Under the pieces are notes generated by a model. It saw only the letters and a program-made list of their open reading frames with translations. It made no database searches and had not been told where the DNA came from. Below, one piece after another: positions 1-13,350 of a DNA stretch of 64,000 nt. Origin of the DNA: Paratinospora sagittata (Eukaryota; Streptophyta; Magnoliopsida; Ranunculales; Menispermaceae); the NCBI GenBank assembly GCA_035771175.1, contig JAYMFD010001271.1, forward strand, positions 2,976,001-3,040,000, read 5' to 3'. Every line of letters starts with the position of its first letter. Position 1 is the stretch's first letter. The translations under genes were made by a program, and so were the position numbers.

Positions 1-3000
1 ATCTCAAGGCTAATGCATTAGTTTGATCTTAGGTGTGTAGGGTAACCTCTCGATCAATCTCAGCATGAAAACTCTCTAAATAACAAAGTCTTCAAAATCA
101 CTTGGATTTAGTATTTGATTTTGACAAAATATTTTCTGAAAGGTTTTAATCATAATTTCAATGAGTTTCGAATGATTTAAAAGTTTTTTGAGAAAAAGAA
201 ATGGTTCTTAAGTGTTAAAATATTAATTTTTCCAAAATCGGGCTATCCAGCACTTTGCCAAAAAAATTTCAAAAGGCAATAGCGCACTATCAGTGTTGAT
301 AGAACGCTGATAGAGTTGAATAATCAAAAATATATTTTTCTTGAAAATTGCCTACTGCGCTATCCCTTATGATAACTCGCTATAGAGCAGTTGCCGTGAT
401 CTTTCGATTTTTAGTAAAATGGGCAATAGAGTGTTATAGGCCTTGATTACACGCTATCGAAAAGACCGAAAAACTCGAGCTCTCGGGTTTGTGTATATCG
501 ACCTGCGATAGTTCGCTATCCGTCATTAGAGAGCCTGATACACAACCCAATAGCATGCTATAGACGTTAGAGTTAGAAATCTAACAATTCTAACGAGAAA
601 AACTTGGGCGCTTTCCCTTGCTCGATTTTTCTATTCCTTGCACAGTTTTGACAGGGAATCGTAGCTGAAACATTCTCCACTAACACCTGGATGATTCCCG
701 TTATGTGGCACGCGCAAAACAACTTTAGACTAAACAATGTTTTGAATTCAAATCATTTCCTACTCTTTTGCTCTTTAACCTGCAACTGCTAATTGACTAA
801 AACACTCATTTTCTATTTTTCAAATATACAACACAGACGATTTTTGTAAGTTAGACTGAGCTTTCCAAAGAGTATTTCAAAAGAAGAAAGTCGTGATTCT
901 TGCATTGCCAATAAAAGCTTCGACCTGAATCGAAATTGCAAGCTGTCTTGAAAATAACCTCATTGTTTAGCAAGTTCTTCATTTTATCCCTTTTTGGCTG
1001 AGATTTTCGGAAGCTATCAATTGTTTTAAACTGTAGGTGTATGAAGTGTTCTCAGAAAGAGAACACGTCACCTATATTTTTTCTATGAGTGCTACAACTA
1101 CTCATCAACAACACATCGAACAATAGCTATAATAGGCTACAAAGATCTAGCTCTAAGGACCAAGACATATCTCAAGGCTAATGCATTAGTTTGATCTTAG
1201 GTGTGTAGGGTAACCTCTCGATCAATCTCAGCACGAAAACTCTCTAAATAACAAAGTCTTCAAAATCACTTGGATTTAGTATTTGATTTTGACAAAATAT
1301 TTTCCGAAAGGTTTTAATCATAATTTCAATGAGTTTCGAATGATGTAAAAGTTTTTTGAGAAAAAGAAATGGTTCTTAAGTGTTAAAATATTAATTTTTC
1401 CAAAATCGGGCTATCCAGCACTTTGCCCAAAAAATTTCAAAAGGCAATAGCGCACTATCAGTGTTGATAGAACGCTGATAGAGTTGAATAATCAAAAATA
1501 TATTTTTCTTGAAAATTGCCTATTGCGCTATCCCTTATGATAACTCGCTATAGAGCAGTTGCCGTGATCTTTCAATTTTTAGTATAATGGGCAATAGAAT
1601 GCTATAGGCCTTGATTACACGCTATCGAAAAGACCAAAAAACTCTAGCTCTCGGGTTTGTGTATATCGACCTGCGATAGTTCGCTATCCGTCATTAGTGA
1701 GCCTGATACACAACCCAATAGCATGCTATAGACGTTAGAGTTAGACATCTAACAATTCTAACGAGAAAAACTTGGGCGCTTTCCCTTGCTCGATTTTTCT
1801 ATTCCTTGCACAGTTTTGACAGGGAATCGTAGCTGAAACATTCTCCACTAACACCTGGATGATTCCCGTTATGTTGCACGCGCAAAACAACTTTAGACTA
1901 AAGAATGTTTTGAATTCAAATCATTTCCTACTCTTTTGCTCTTTAACCTGAAACTGCTAATTGACTAAAACACTCATTTTCTAATTTTCAAATATACAAC
2001 ACACACGATTTTTGTAAGTTAGACTGAGCTTTCCAAAGAGTATTTCAAAAGAAGAAAGTCGTGATTCTTGCATTGCCAATAATAGCTTCGACCTGACTCC
2101 AAATTGCAAACTGTCTTGAAGATAACCTCATTGTTTAGCAAGTTCTTCATTTTATCCCTTTTGTGCAGAGATTTTCGAAAGCTATCAATTGTTTTAAACT
2201 GTAGGTATATGGAGTGTTCTCGGTAAGAGAACACGACACCTATATTCTTTCTATGAGTGCTACAACTAATCATCAACAACACATCGAACAATAGCCATAA
2301 TAGTCTACAAAGATCTAGCTCTAAGGATGAAGACATATCTCAATGGTGACGCATTTGTTTGATCTTAGGTGTGTAGGGTAATCTCTCGGTCAATCTAAGC
2401 ACGAAAACTCTCTAAATTGCAAAGTCTTCAAAATCACTTGGATTTAGTATTTGATTTTGACAAAATATTTTTCGAAAGGTTTTAATCATAATTTCAATGA
2501 GTTTTGAATGATTTAAAAGTGTTTTGAGACAATTGAATGGTTCTTAAGTGTTAAAATATTAATTTTTCCAAAATCTGGCTATCCAGTACTTTGCCAAAAT
2601 TTTTCAAAAGGCAATAGCGCACTATCAGTGTTGATAGCATGCTGATAGGGTTGAATAATCAAAAATATATTTTTTGTTGAAAATTGCCTACAACGCGCTA
2701 TCCCTTTTGATAACTCGCTATAGTGCAGATGCCGTGATCTTTCGATTTTTAGTAAAATGGACAATAGCGTGCTATAGGCCTTGATTGCACGCTAACGGAA
2801 AGTCCGAAAAACTCGAGCTCTCGGGTTTGTGTATATCGACCTGCAATAGCCCGCCACCCGTCATTAGAGAGAATGATACACAACCCAATAGCATGCTATA
2901 GACGTTAGAGTTACAAATCTCAAATTTCTAACGAGAAAAGCTTGGGCCCTTTCCCTTGCTCGTTTTTTCTATTCCTTGAACAATTTTGACTGGGAATCGT

Positions 3001-6000
3001 AGCTGAAACATTCTCTACTAACACCTGGATGATTCCGGTTGTGTCGCACGCGCAAAACAACTTTAGACTAAACAATGTTTTGAATTCAAATCATTTGCTA
3101 CTCTCTTGCTCTTTAACCTGCAACTGCTAATTTAATAAAACACTCATTCTTTAATTTTGGAAGATGCAACACACACGATTTTTGCTAGTTAGACTGAGCT
3201 TTCCAAAGAGTATTTCAAAAGAAGAAAGTCGTGATTCTTGCATTGCCAATAAAAGCTTCGACCTAAATCGAAATTGCAAACAGTCTTGAAGATAACCTCG
3301 TTGTTTAGCAAGTTCTTCATTTTATCCCTTTTGTGCTGAGATTTTCAGAAGCTATCCATTGTTTTAAACTATAGGTATATGAAGTGTTCTTAGTAAGAGA
3401 ACACGTCACCTATATTCTTTCTCTTAGTGCTACAACTAATCATCAAGAACACATCAAACAATAGCTATAATAGTCTACAAAGATCTAGCTCTAAGGATGA
3501 AGACATATCTCAATGCTAATGCATTAGTTTGATCTTACGTGTGTAGGGTAATCTCTCGGTCAATCTCAGCACGAAAACTCTCTAAATTGCAAAGTCTTAA
3601 AAATCACTTGGATTTAGTATTTGATTTTGACAAAATATTTTTCGAAAGGTTTTAATCATAATTTCAATGAGTTTTGAATGATTTAAAAGTGTTTTGAGAC
3701 AATAAAATGGTTGTTATGTGTGAAAATATTAATTTTTCCAAAATCGGGCTATCCAGTACTTTGCCAAAATTTTTCAAAAGGCAATAGCGCACTATCAGTG
3801 TTGATAGCACGCTGATAGGGTTGAATAATCAAAAATATATTTTTTCATGAAAATTGCCTACAACGCGCTATCCCTTTTGATAACTCGCTATAGTGCAGAT
3901 GCCGTGATCTTTCGATTTTTAGTAAAATGGACAATAGCGTGCCATAGGCCTTGATTGCACGCTAACGGAAAGTCCGAAAAACTCGAGCTCTCGGGTTTGT
4001 GTATATCGATCTGCAATAGTCCGCCACCCGTCATTAGAAATCTTAAATTTCTAACGAGAAAAACTTGGGCCCTTTCCCTTGCTCAATTTTTCTATTCCTT
4101 GCACAATTTTGACTGGGAATCGTAGCTGAAACATTCTCTACGAACAACTGGATGATTCCTGTTGTGTCGCACGCGCATAACAACTTTAGACTAAACAATG
4201 TTTTCAATTCAAATCATTTCCTACTCTCTTGCTCTTTAACCTGCAACTGCTAATTTAAGAAAACACTCATTCTTCAATTTTCAAAGATACAACACACGCG
4301 ATTTTTGCAAGTTAGACTGAGCTTTCCAAAGAGTATTTCAAAAGAAGAAAGTCGTGATTCTTGCATTGCCAGTAAAAGCTTCGACCTGAATCGAAATTGC
4401 AAACTGTCTTGAAGATAACCTCATTGTTTAGCAAGTTCTTCATTTTATCCCTTCTGTGCTGAGATTTACGGAAGCTATCAATTGTTTTAAACTGTAGGTA
4501 TATGGAGTGTTCTTAGTAAGAGAACACGTCACCTATATTCTTTCTATGAGTGCTACAACTAATCATCAACAACACTTCGAAAAATAGCTATATGAGTCTA
4601 CAAAGATCTAGCTCTAAGGACCAAGACGTATCTCAATGGTAATGTGTTAGTTTGATCTTAGGTGTGTAGGGTAACCTCTCGAACAATCTCAGCACGAAAA
4701 CTCTCTAAATAGCAAAGTCTTCAAAATCACTTGGATTTAGTATTTGATTTTGACAAAATATTTTCCGAAAGGTTTCAATCATAATTTCAATGAGTTTCGA
4801 AGGATTTCAAAGTGTTTTGAGGCAAAGGAATGGTTCTTAAGCGTTAAAATATTAATTTTTCCAAAATTGGGCTATCTAGCACTTTGCCAAAAAATTTCAA
4901 AAGGCAATAACACTATTAGTGTTGATAGCACGCTGATGGGGTTGAATAATCAAAAATATATTTTTCTTGAAAATTGCCTACAGCGCGCTATCCCTTCTAA
5001 TAACTCGCTATAGACCAGTTGCCGTAATCTTTCGATTTTTAGTAAAACGGGCAATAGAGTGCTATAGGCCTTGATTGCGCGCTATCGGAAAGACCGAGAA
5101 ACTCGAGCTCTCAGGTTTGTGTATATCGACCTGCAATATTCCGCTATCCGTCATTAGAGAGCCTGATACACAACCCAATAGCATGCTATAGACGTTAGAG
5201 TTAGAAATCTCACAATTCTAACAAGAAAAGTTTGGGCCCTTTCCCTTGCTCGATTTTTCTATTCCTTGAACTATTTTGACTGGGAATCGTAGCTGAAACA
5301 TTCTCTACTAACACCTGGATGATTCTGGTTGTGTCGCACGCGCAAAACAACTTTAGACTAAACAATGTTTTGGATTCAAATCATTTCCTACTCTCTTGCT
5401 CCTTAACCTGCAATTGCTAATTTAATAAAACACGCATTCTTTAATTTTGAAATATACAACACGCACGATTTTTGCAAGTTAGACTGAGCTTTCCAAAGAG
5501 TATTTCAAAAGAAGAAAGTCGTGATTCTTGCATTGCCAATAAAAGCTTCGACCAAAATCGAAATTGCAAACTGTCTTGAAGATAACCTCGTTATTTAGCA
5601 AGTTCTTCATTTTATCCTTTTGTGCTGAGATTTTCGAAAGCTATCAATTGTTTTAAACTGTAGGTATATGGAGTGTTCTCGGTAAGAAAACACGGCACCT
5701 ATATTCTTTCTATGAGTGCTACAACTAATAGTCTACAAAGATCTAGCTCTAAGGACCAAGACATATCTCAATGGTGATGCATTAGTTTGATCTTAGGTGT
5801 GTAGGGTAACCTCTCGATCAATCTCAGCATTAAAATTTCTCTAAATACCAAAGTCTTCAAAATCACCTGGATTTAGTATTTGATTTTGAAAAAATATTTT
5901 CCGAAAGGTTTTAATCATAATTTCAATGAGTTTCGAATGACGTAAAAGTGTTTTGAGAAAAAGAAATGGTTTTAAGTGTGAAAATATTAATTTTTCCAAA

Positions 6001-9000
6001 ATCGTTGCCAAAAAATTTCAAAAGGCAATAGCGCACTATCAGTGTTGAAAGAACGCCGATAGGGTTGAATAATCAAAAATATATTTTTCTTGAAAATTGC
6101 CAACTGCGCACTATCCCTTCTGATAACTCGCTATAGAGCAGTTGCCGTGATCTTTTGATTTTTAGTAAAATGGGCAATAGCGTGTTATAGGCCTTGATTG
6201 CACGCTATCAGAAAGACCGAAAAACTTGAGCTCTCGGGTTTGTGTATATCGACCTGCAATAGTTCGCTATCCGTCATTAGAGAGCCTGATACACAACCCA
6301 ATAACATGCTATAAACGTTAGAGTTAGAAATCTCACAATTCTAACGGGAAAAACTTGGGCCCTTTCCCTTGCTCGATTTTTCTATTCCTCGCACAGTTTT
6401 GACTGGGAATCGTAGCTGAAACATTCTCCACTAACACCTGGATGATTCTCGTTATGTCGCACGGGCAAAAAAACTTTAGACTAAACAATGTTTTGAATTC
6501 AAATCATTTCTTACTCTCTTGCTCTTTAACCAGCAACTGCTAATTTAATAAAACACTCATTCTTTAATTTTCAAAGATACAACACACACGATTTTTGCAA
6601 ATTAGACTGAGCTTTCCAAAGAGTATTTCAAAAGAAGAAAGTTGTGATCCTTGCATTGCCAATAAGAGCTTCGACCTGGATCGAAATTGCAAACTGTCTT
6701 GAAGATAACCTCATTGTTTAGAAAGTTCTTCATTTTATCCCTTTGGTGCTGAGATTTTCAGAAGCTATACATTGTTTTAAACTGTAGGTATATGAAGTGT
6801 TCTCAGTAAGAGAACATGTCACCTATATTCTTTCTATGAGTGCTACAACTAATCATCAACAACACATCGAACAATAGCTATAATAGTCTACAAAGATCTA
6901 GCACTAAGGACCAAGACATATCTCAATGCTAATGCATTAGTTTGATCTTAGGTGTGTAGGGTAACCTCTCGATCAATCTCAGCACGAAAACTCTCTAAAT
7001 ACCAAAGTCTTCAAAATCACTTGGATGTAGTAATTGATTTTGACAAAATATTTTCCGAAAGGTTTCAATCATAATTTCAATGAGTTTCGAATGATGTAAA
7101 AGTGTTTTGAGAAAAAGAAATGGTTCTTAAGTGTTAAAATATTAATTTTTCCAAAATCGGGCTATCCAGCACTTTGCCAAAAAATTCCAAAAGGCAATAG
7201 CGCACTATCAGTGATGACAGCACGCTGATAGGGTTGGAATCTATTCCTTGCACAGTTTTGACTTGGAATCGTAGCTGAAAATTCACCACTAACACCTGGA
7301 TGATTCCCGTTGTGTCCCGTTGTGTCGCACGTGCAAAACAACTTTAGACTAAACAATGTTTTGAATTCAAATCATTTCCTACTCTCTTGCTCTTTAACCT
7401 GCAACTGCAAATTTAATAAAACACTCATTTTCTAATTTTCAAAGATACAACACAGACGATTTTTGCAAGTTAGACAGAGCTTTCCAACGAGTATTTCAAA
7501 AGAAGAAAGTCGTGATTCTTGCATTGCCAATAATAGCTTCGACCTGAATCCAAATTGCAAACTGTCTTCAAGATGACCTCATTGTTTAGCAAGTTCTTTA
7601 TTTTGTCCCTTTGGTGCTAAGATTTTTCAGAAGCTATCCATTATTTTAAACTGTAGGTATATGAAGTGTTCTCAGTAAGAGAACACGTCACTTATATTCT
7701 TTCTATTAGTGCTACAACTAATCACCAAGAACACATCAAACAATAGCTATAATAGTCTACAAAGATCTAGCTCTAAGGATGAAGACATATCTCAATGCTA
7801 ATGCATTAGTTTGATCTTAGGTGTGTAGGATAATCTCTCGGTCAATCTCAGCATGAAAACTCTCTAAATTGCAAAGTCTTCAAAATCACTTGGATTTAGT
7901 ATTTGATTTTGACAAAATATTTTCCGAAAGTTTTTAATCATAATTTCAATGTGTTTTGAATGATTTAAAAGTGTTTTGAGACAATGGAATGGTTCTTGAG
8001 TGTTAAAATATTAATTTTTCCAAAATCGGACTATCCAGCACTTTGCCAAAAATTTTCAAAGGCAATAGCGCACTATCAGTGTTGATAGCATGCTGATTCG
8101 GTTGAATAATCAAAAATCTATTTTTTCTTGAAAATTGCCTACAACGCGCTATCCTTTTTGATAACTCGCTATAGTGCAGTTGTCGTGATCTTTCGATTTT
8201 TAGTAAAATGGACAATAGCATGCTATAGGCCTTGATTGCACGCTAACGGAAAGTCCAAAAAACTCGAGCTCTCGGGTTAGTGTATATCGACCTGCAATAA
8301 TCCGCGATCCGTCATTAGAGAGCATGATACACAACCCAATAACATTCTATAGATGTTAGAGTTAGAAATCTCACAATTCTAACGAGAAAAGCTTGGGTCC
8401 TTTCCCTTGCTCGATTTTTCTATTCCTTGTACAATTTTGACAAGGAATCGTAGCTGAAACATTCTCCACTAACACCTGGATGATTCCCGTTGTGTCGCAC
8501 GCGTGAAACAACTTTAGACTATACAATGTTTTGAATTCAAATCATTTCCTACTCTCTTGCTCTTTAACCTGCAACTGCAAATTTAATAAAATACTCATTT
8601 TCTAATTTTCAAAGATACAACACAGACGATTTTTGCAAGTTAGACTGAGCTTTCCAACGAGTATTTCAAAAGAAGAAAGTCGTGATTCTTGCATTTCCAA
8701 TAATAGCTTCGACCTGAATCCAAATTGCAAACTGTCTTCAAGATAACCTCATTGTTTAGCAAGTTCTTCATTTTATCCCTTTGGTGCTGAGATTTTTCAG
8801 AAGCTATCCATTATTTTAAACTGTAGGTATATGAAGTGTTCTCAGTAAGAGAACACGTCACCTATTTTTTCTCTGAGTGCTACAACTAATCATCAAGAAC
8901 ACATCAAACAATAGCTTTCAAAGTCTACAAAGATCAAGCTCTAAGAACAAAGACGTATCTCAATGCTAATGCATTAGTTTGATCTTAGGTGTGTAGGGTA

Positions 9001-12000
9001 ACCTCTCGATCAATCTTAGCATGAAAATTCCCTAAATTGCAAAGTCTTCGAAATAACTTGGATTTAGTATTTTATTTTGACAAAATATTTTTCGAAAGGT
9101 TTTAATCAAAATTTCAATGAGTTTTGAATGATTTAAAAGTGTTTTGAGACAATGGAATCGTTCAAAAGTGTTAAAATATTAATCTTTCCAAAATCGGGCT
9201 ATCCACTACTTTACCCAAATTTTTCAAAAGGCAATAGCGCTCTATTAGTGTTGATAGCATGCTAATTGGGTTGAATAATCAAAAATCTATTTTTCTTGAA
9301 AATTGCCTATAGCGCGTTATCCCTTTTGATAACTCATAATAGAGCAGTTGTCGTGAACTTTCGATTTTAAGCAAAATGGGCAATAGCGTGCTATAGGCCT
9401 TGATTGCACACTATCAGAAAGTCCAAAAAACTCGAGCTCTCAGGTTTGTGTATATCGACCTGCAACAGTCCGCTATCCGTTATTAGAGAGCATGATACAT
9501 AACCCAATAACATGATATCCATGTCTGAGTTAAGAATCTCACATTTCTAACGAGAAAAACGTGGGCCATTTCCCTTGCTTGATTTTTCTATTCCTTGCAC
9601 ACTTTTGACTGGGAATCGTAACTAACATATTCTCCACTAACAAATGGATGATTCCCATTGTGTCGCACGGGCAAAAGAACTTTAGATTAAACAATATTTT
9701 GAATTCAAATCATTTCCTATCCTCTTGCTCATTTACTAAAGCACTCATTCTCTAGTTTCCAAAGATAGAACACACCAGATTTTTGCATGTTAGACTGAGC
9801 TTTCCAAAGGGTATTTCAAAAGAATAAAGTCATGATTCTTGCATTGCCAACAAGAGCTTCGACCTGAATCAAAATTACAAACTGTCTTGAAGATAACCTT
9901 ATTGTTTAACAAGTTCTTCATTTTATCCCTTTTGTGCTGAGATTTTCAGAAGATATTCATTGTTTAAAACTGTAAGTATATGAAGTGTTCTCAGTAAGAG
10001 AACACAACACATCACCTATATTCTTTCTCTGAATGCTACAACAAATCATCAATAGCATATCAGACAATAGCTATCAAAGTCTACAAAGATCAAGCTCTAA
10101 GAACAAAGACATATCTCAATGCTAATGCTTTAGTTTGATCTAAGGTGTGTAGGGTAACCTTTCGATTAATCTCAAGACAAAAACTCTCAAAATTGCAAAG
10201 TCTTCAAAATCACTTGGATTTAGTATTTGATTTTGACAAAATATTTTCCGAAAGGTTTTAATAACAATTTAATGAGTTTTGAATGATTTAAAAGTGTTTT
10301 GAGTCAATGGAATGGTTCTTCAATGTTAAAATATTAATTTTTCCAAAATGGGGCTATCCACCACTTTGCCAAAAATTTTCAAAAGGTAATAGCGCACTAT
10401 CAGTGTCGATAGCACGCTGATAGGATTGAATAATCAAAAATCAATATTCTTGGAAAATTGCCTACAGCGCGCTATCCCTTTTGATAACTCGCTATAGAGA
10501 AGTTGCCGTGATCTTTCGATTTTTAGTAAAATGGGCAATAGCGTGCTATAGGCCTTGATTGTACGCTACTGGAATGTCCGAAAAACTTGAACTCTTGGGT
10601 ATGTGTATATCAACTTACAATAGCCCGCTATAAGTCATTAGTGGGCGTGATACAGAACCCAAAACCATGCTATCCAAGTTTGAGTTAGAAATCTCACATT
10701 TCTAATGAGAAAAACGTAGGCCTTTTCCCTTGCTCGATTTTTCTATTCCTTGCACAGTCTTCATTGGGAATCGTAACTGAAATATTCTCCACTAACACAT
10801 GGATGATGCCCATTGTTTCGCACGGCCAAAACAACTTCAGATTAAACAATGTATTGAATTCAAATCAATTACTGCTCTCTTGCTCTTTAACCTGCAACTG
10901 CTAATTTAATAAAACACTCAATGTCTAATTTTCAAAGATACAACACACACGATTTTTGCAAGTTAGATTGAGCTTTCCAAAGGGCATTTCAAAAGAAGAA
11001 CGTCGTGATTCTTGCATCCCCAATAAAAGCTTCGACCTGAATTAAAATTGCAAACTGTCTTGAAGATAACCTCATTGTTTAACAAGTTCTTCATTTTATC
11101 CCTTTTGTGCTGAGATTTTTAGAAGCTATTCGTTGTTTAAAATTGTAAGTATATGAAGTGTTCTCAGTAAGAGAACACAACACATTACCTATATTCTTTC
11201 TCTGAGTGCTACAACTAATCATCAAGAAGACATCAAACAATAGCTATCAAAGTCTACAAAGATCGAGCTCTAAGAACAAAGACATATCTCAATGCTAATG
11301 CATTAGTTGGATCTTAGGTGTGTAGGGTAACCTCTCGATCAATCTCAGCACGAAAACTCTCTAAATTGCAAAGTCTTCAAAATCACTTGGATATAGTATT
11401 TGATTTTGAGAAAATATTTTCTGAATGGTTTTAATCATAATTTCAATGAGTTTTGAATGATTTAAAAGTGTTTTGAGTCAATGGAATGGTTATTAAGTGT
11501 TAAAATATTAATTTTTCAAAAGGTAATAGTGCACTATCAGTGTTGATAGCACGCTGATAGGGTTGAATAATCAAAAATCAATTTTTCTGCAAAATTGCCT
11601 ACAACGCGCTATCCCTTTTGAAAACTCGCTATAGAGTAGTTGTTGTGATCTTTCAATTTTTAATAAAATGGGCAATAGCATGCTATAGGCCTTGATTGCA
11701 CGCTATCGTAAAGTCCGAATAACTCGAGCTCTTGGGTATGTGTATATCGACTTACAATAGCCCGCTATAAGTCGTTAGTGGGCATGGTACACAACCCAAT
11801 AGCATGCTATCCAAGTTTGAGTTAGAAATCTCACATTTCTAATGAGAAAAACGTAGGCCCCCTTGCTCGATTTTTCTATCTCTTGCACAGTTTTGACTGC
11901 GAATCATAACTGAAATATTCTCCACTAACACATGGATTATGCCCATTGTTTCGCATGGCCAAAACAACTTTCGATTAAACAATGTTTTGAATTCAAATCA

Positions 12001-13215
12001 TTTCCTACTCTCTTGCTCTTTAACCTGCAATTGCTAATTTTATAAAACACTCATTCTCTAATTTTCAAAGATACAACACACACGATTTTTCAAGTTAGAC
12101 TGAGCTTTCCTAAGAGTTTTTCAAAAGAAGAAAGTCGTGATTCTTCCATTGCCAATGAAAACTTCGACCTTAATTAAAATTGCAAATTGTCTTGAAGATA
12201 ACCTCATTGTTTAACAAGTTCTTAATTTTATCCCTGTTGTGCTGAGCTTTACAGAAGCAATTTATTGTTTTAAACTGTAAGTATATGAAGTGTTCTCAAT
12301 AATCATCAAAAACACGTCAAACAATAGCTATCAAAGTCTACAAAGATCATGCTCTAAGAACGAAGACATATCTCAATGCTAGTGCATTAGTTTGATCTTA
12401 GGTGTGTAGGGTAACCTCTCGATCAATCTCAGCACGAAAACTCTCTAAATTGCAAAGTCTTCAAAATCACTTGGATTTAGTATTTGATTTTGACAAAATA
12501 TTTTTCGAAAGGTTTTAATCATAATTTCAATGAGTTTTGAATGATTTAAAAGTGTTTTGAGTCAATGGAATGGTTGTTAAGTGTTAAAATATTAATTTTT
12601 CCAAAATTGGGCTATCCACCACTTTGCCAAATTTTTTCAAAAGGTAATAGCGCACTATCAGTGTTGATAGCACGCTAATAGGGTTGAATAATCAAAAATC
12701 AAATTTTCTGCAAGATTGCATACAGCGTGCTATCCCTCGCTATCCCTTTTGGTAACTCGCTTTAAAGTAGTTTTCGTGATCTTTCGATTTTTATTAAATG
12801 GTCAATAGTGTGCTATCGGCCTTGATTGCAGGCTACCGGAAAGTCCGAAAAACTCGAGCTCTCGGGTTTGTGTATATCGACCTGCAATAGTCCGCTATCC
12901 GTCATTAGATAGCATGATACACAACCCAATAGCATGATATCCACGTTTGGCCCTTTCCCTTGCTCGATTTTTCTATTCCTTGCGCACTTTTGACTGGGAA
13001 TTGAAACTGAAATATTCTCTCCTAACACATGGATGATTCCCATTGTGTCGCACGGTTAAAATAACTATAGATTAAACAATGTTTTGAATTCAAATCATTT
13101 CCTACTCTCTTGCTTTTAACCTGCAATTCTAATTTAATAAAACACTCATTCTCTAATTTTCAAAGATACAACACACACGATTTTTGCAAGTTAGACTGAG
13201 CTTTCCAAAGAGTAC
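1..13215. repeat. 1.17-kb tandem satellite, block A
   Basis: Head-to-tail copies of one AT-rich monomer. Register word starts: 1, 1169, 2337, 3507, 4630, 5765, 6920, 7789, 8957, 10113, 11286 and 12370. Spacings of 1168, 1168, 1170, 1168, 1156 and 1173 bp define the full length of about 1168 bp; shorter spacings reflect deletions. The first two copies are almost identical. The copy from 3507 lacks about 46 bp near 4039, the copy from 4630 lacks about 30 bp near 5728, and the copy from 6920 lacks about 300 bp at about 7237. The copy from 12370 breaks off at 13215, at a recombination junction that re-enters the monomer near its position 145. No gene is visible. Copies on both sides share words such as the TAGGTGTGTAGGGTAAC box. 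All copies point the same way. Confidence 0.95.
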
Positions 13216-13350
13216 TTTTTTTGAAAGTTTTAGTCATAGTTTCAATGAGTTTGGAATGATTTAAAAGTGTTTTGAGACAATGGAATGGTTCTTAAGTATT
13301 AAAATATTAATTTTTCCAAACTTGGGCTATCCAGCACTATGCCAAAAATT
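13216..13350. repeat. satellite junction fragment before the higher-order duplication
   Basis: Satellite sequence re-entering the monomer at about its position 145 after the break at 13215. It precedes the duplicated 3.97-kb unit and differs from the sequence at the matching place before the second copy (for example near 13320 and 13340), so the duplication boundary lies at about 13341-13351. Confidence 0.7.

Noticed and set aside
12813..13043. Short minus-strand reading frames in satellite monomers (motifs like DSMLLGCVSCSLMTDSGLL and KIERSRQLLYSELSKGIARC), recurring across the array
   Set aside because: They fall on the palindrome cluster, recur only because the DNA repeats, differ in start and stop between monomers, and have no recognisable domain.
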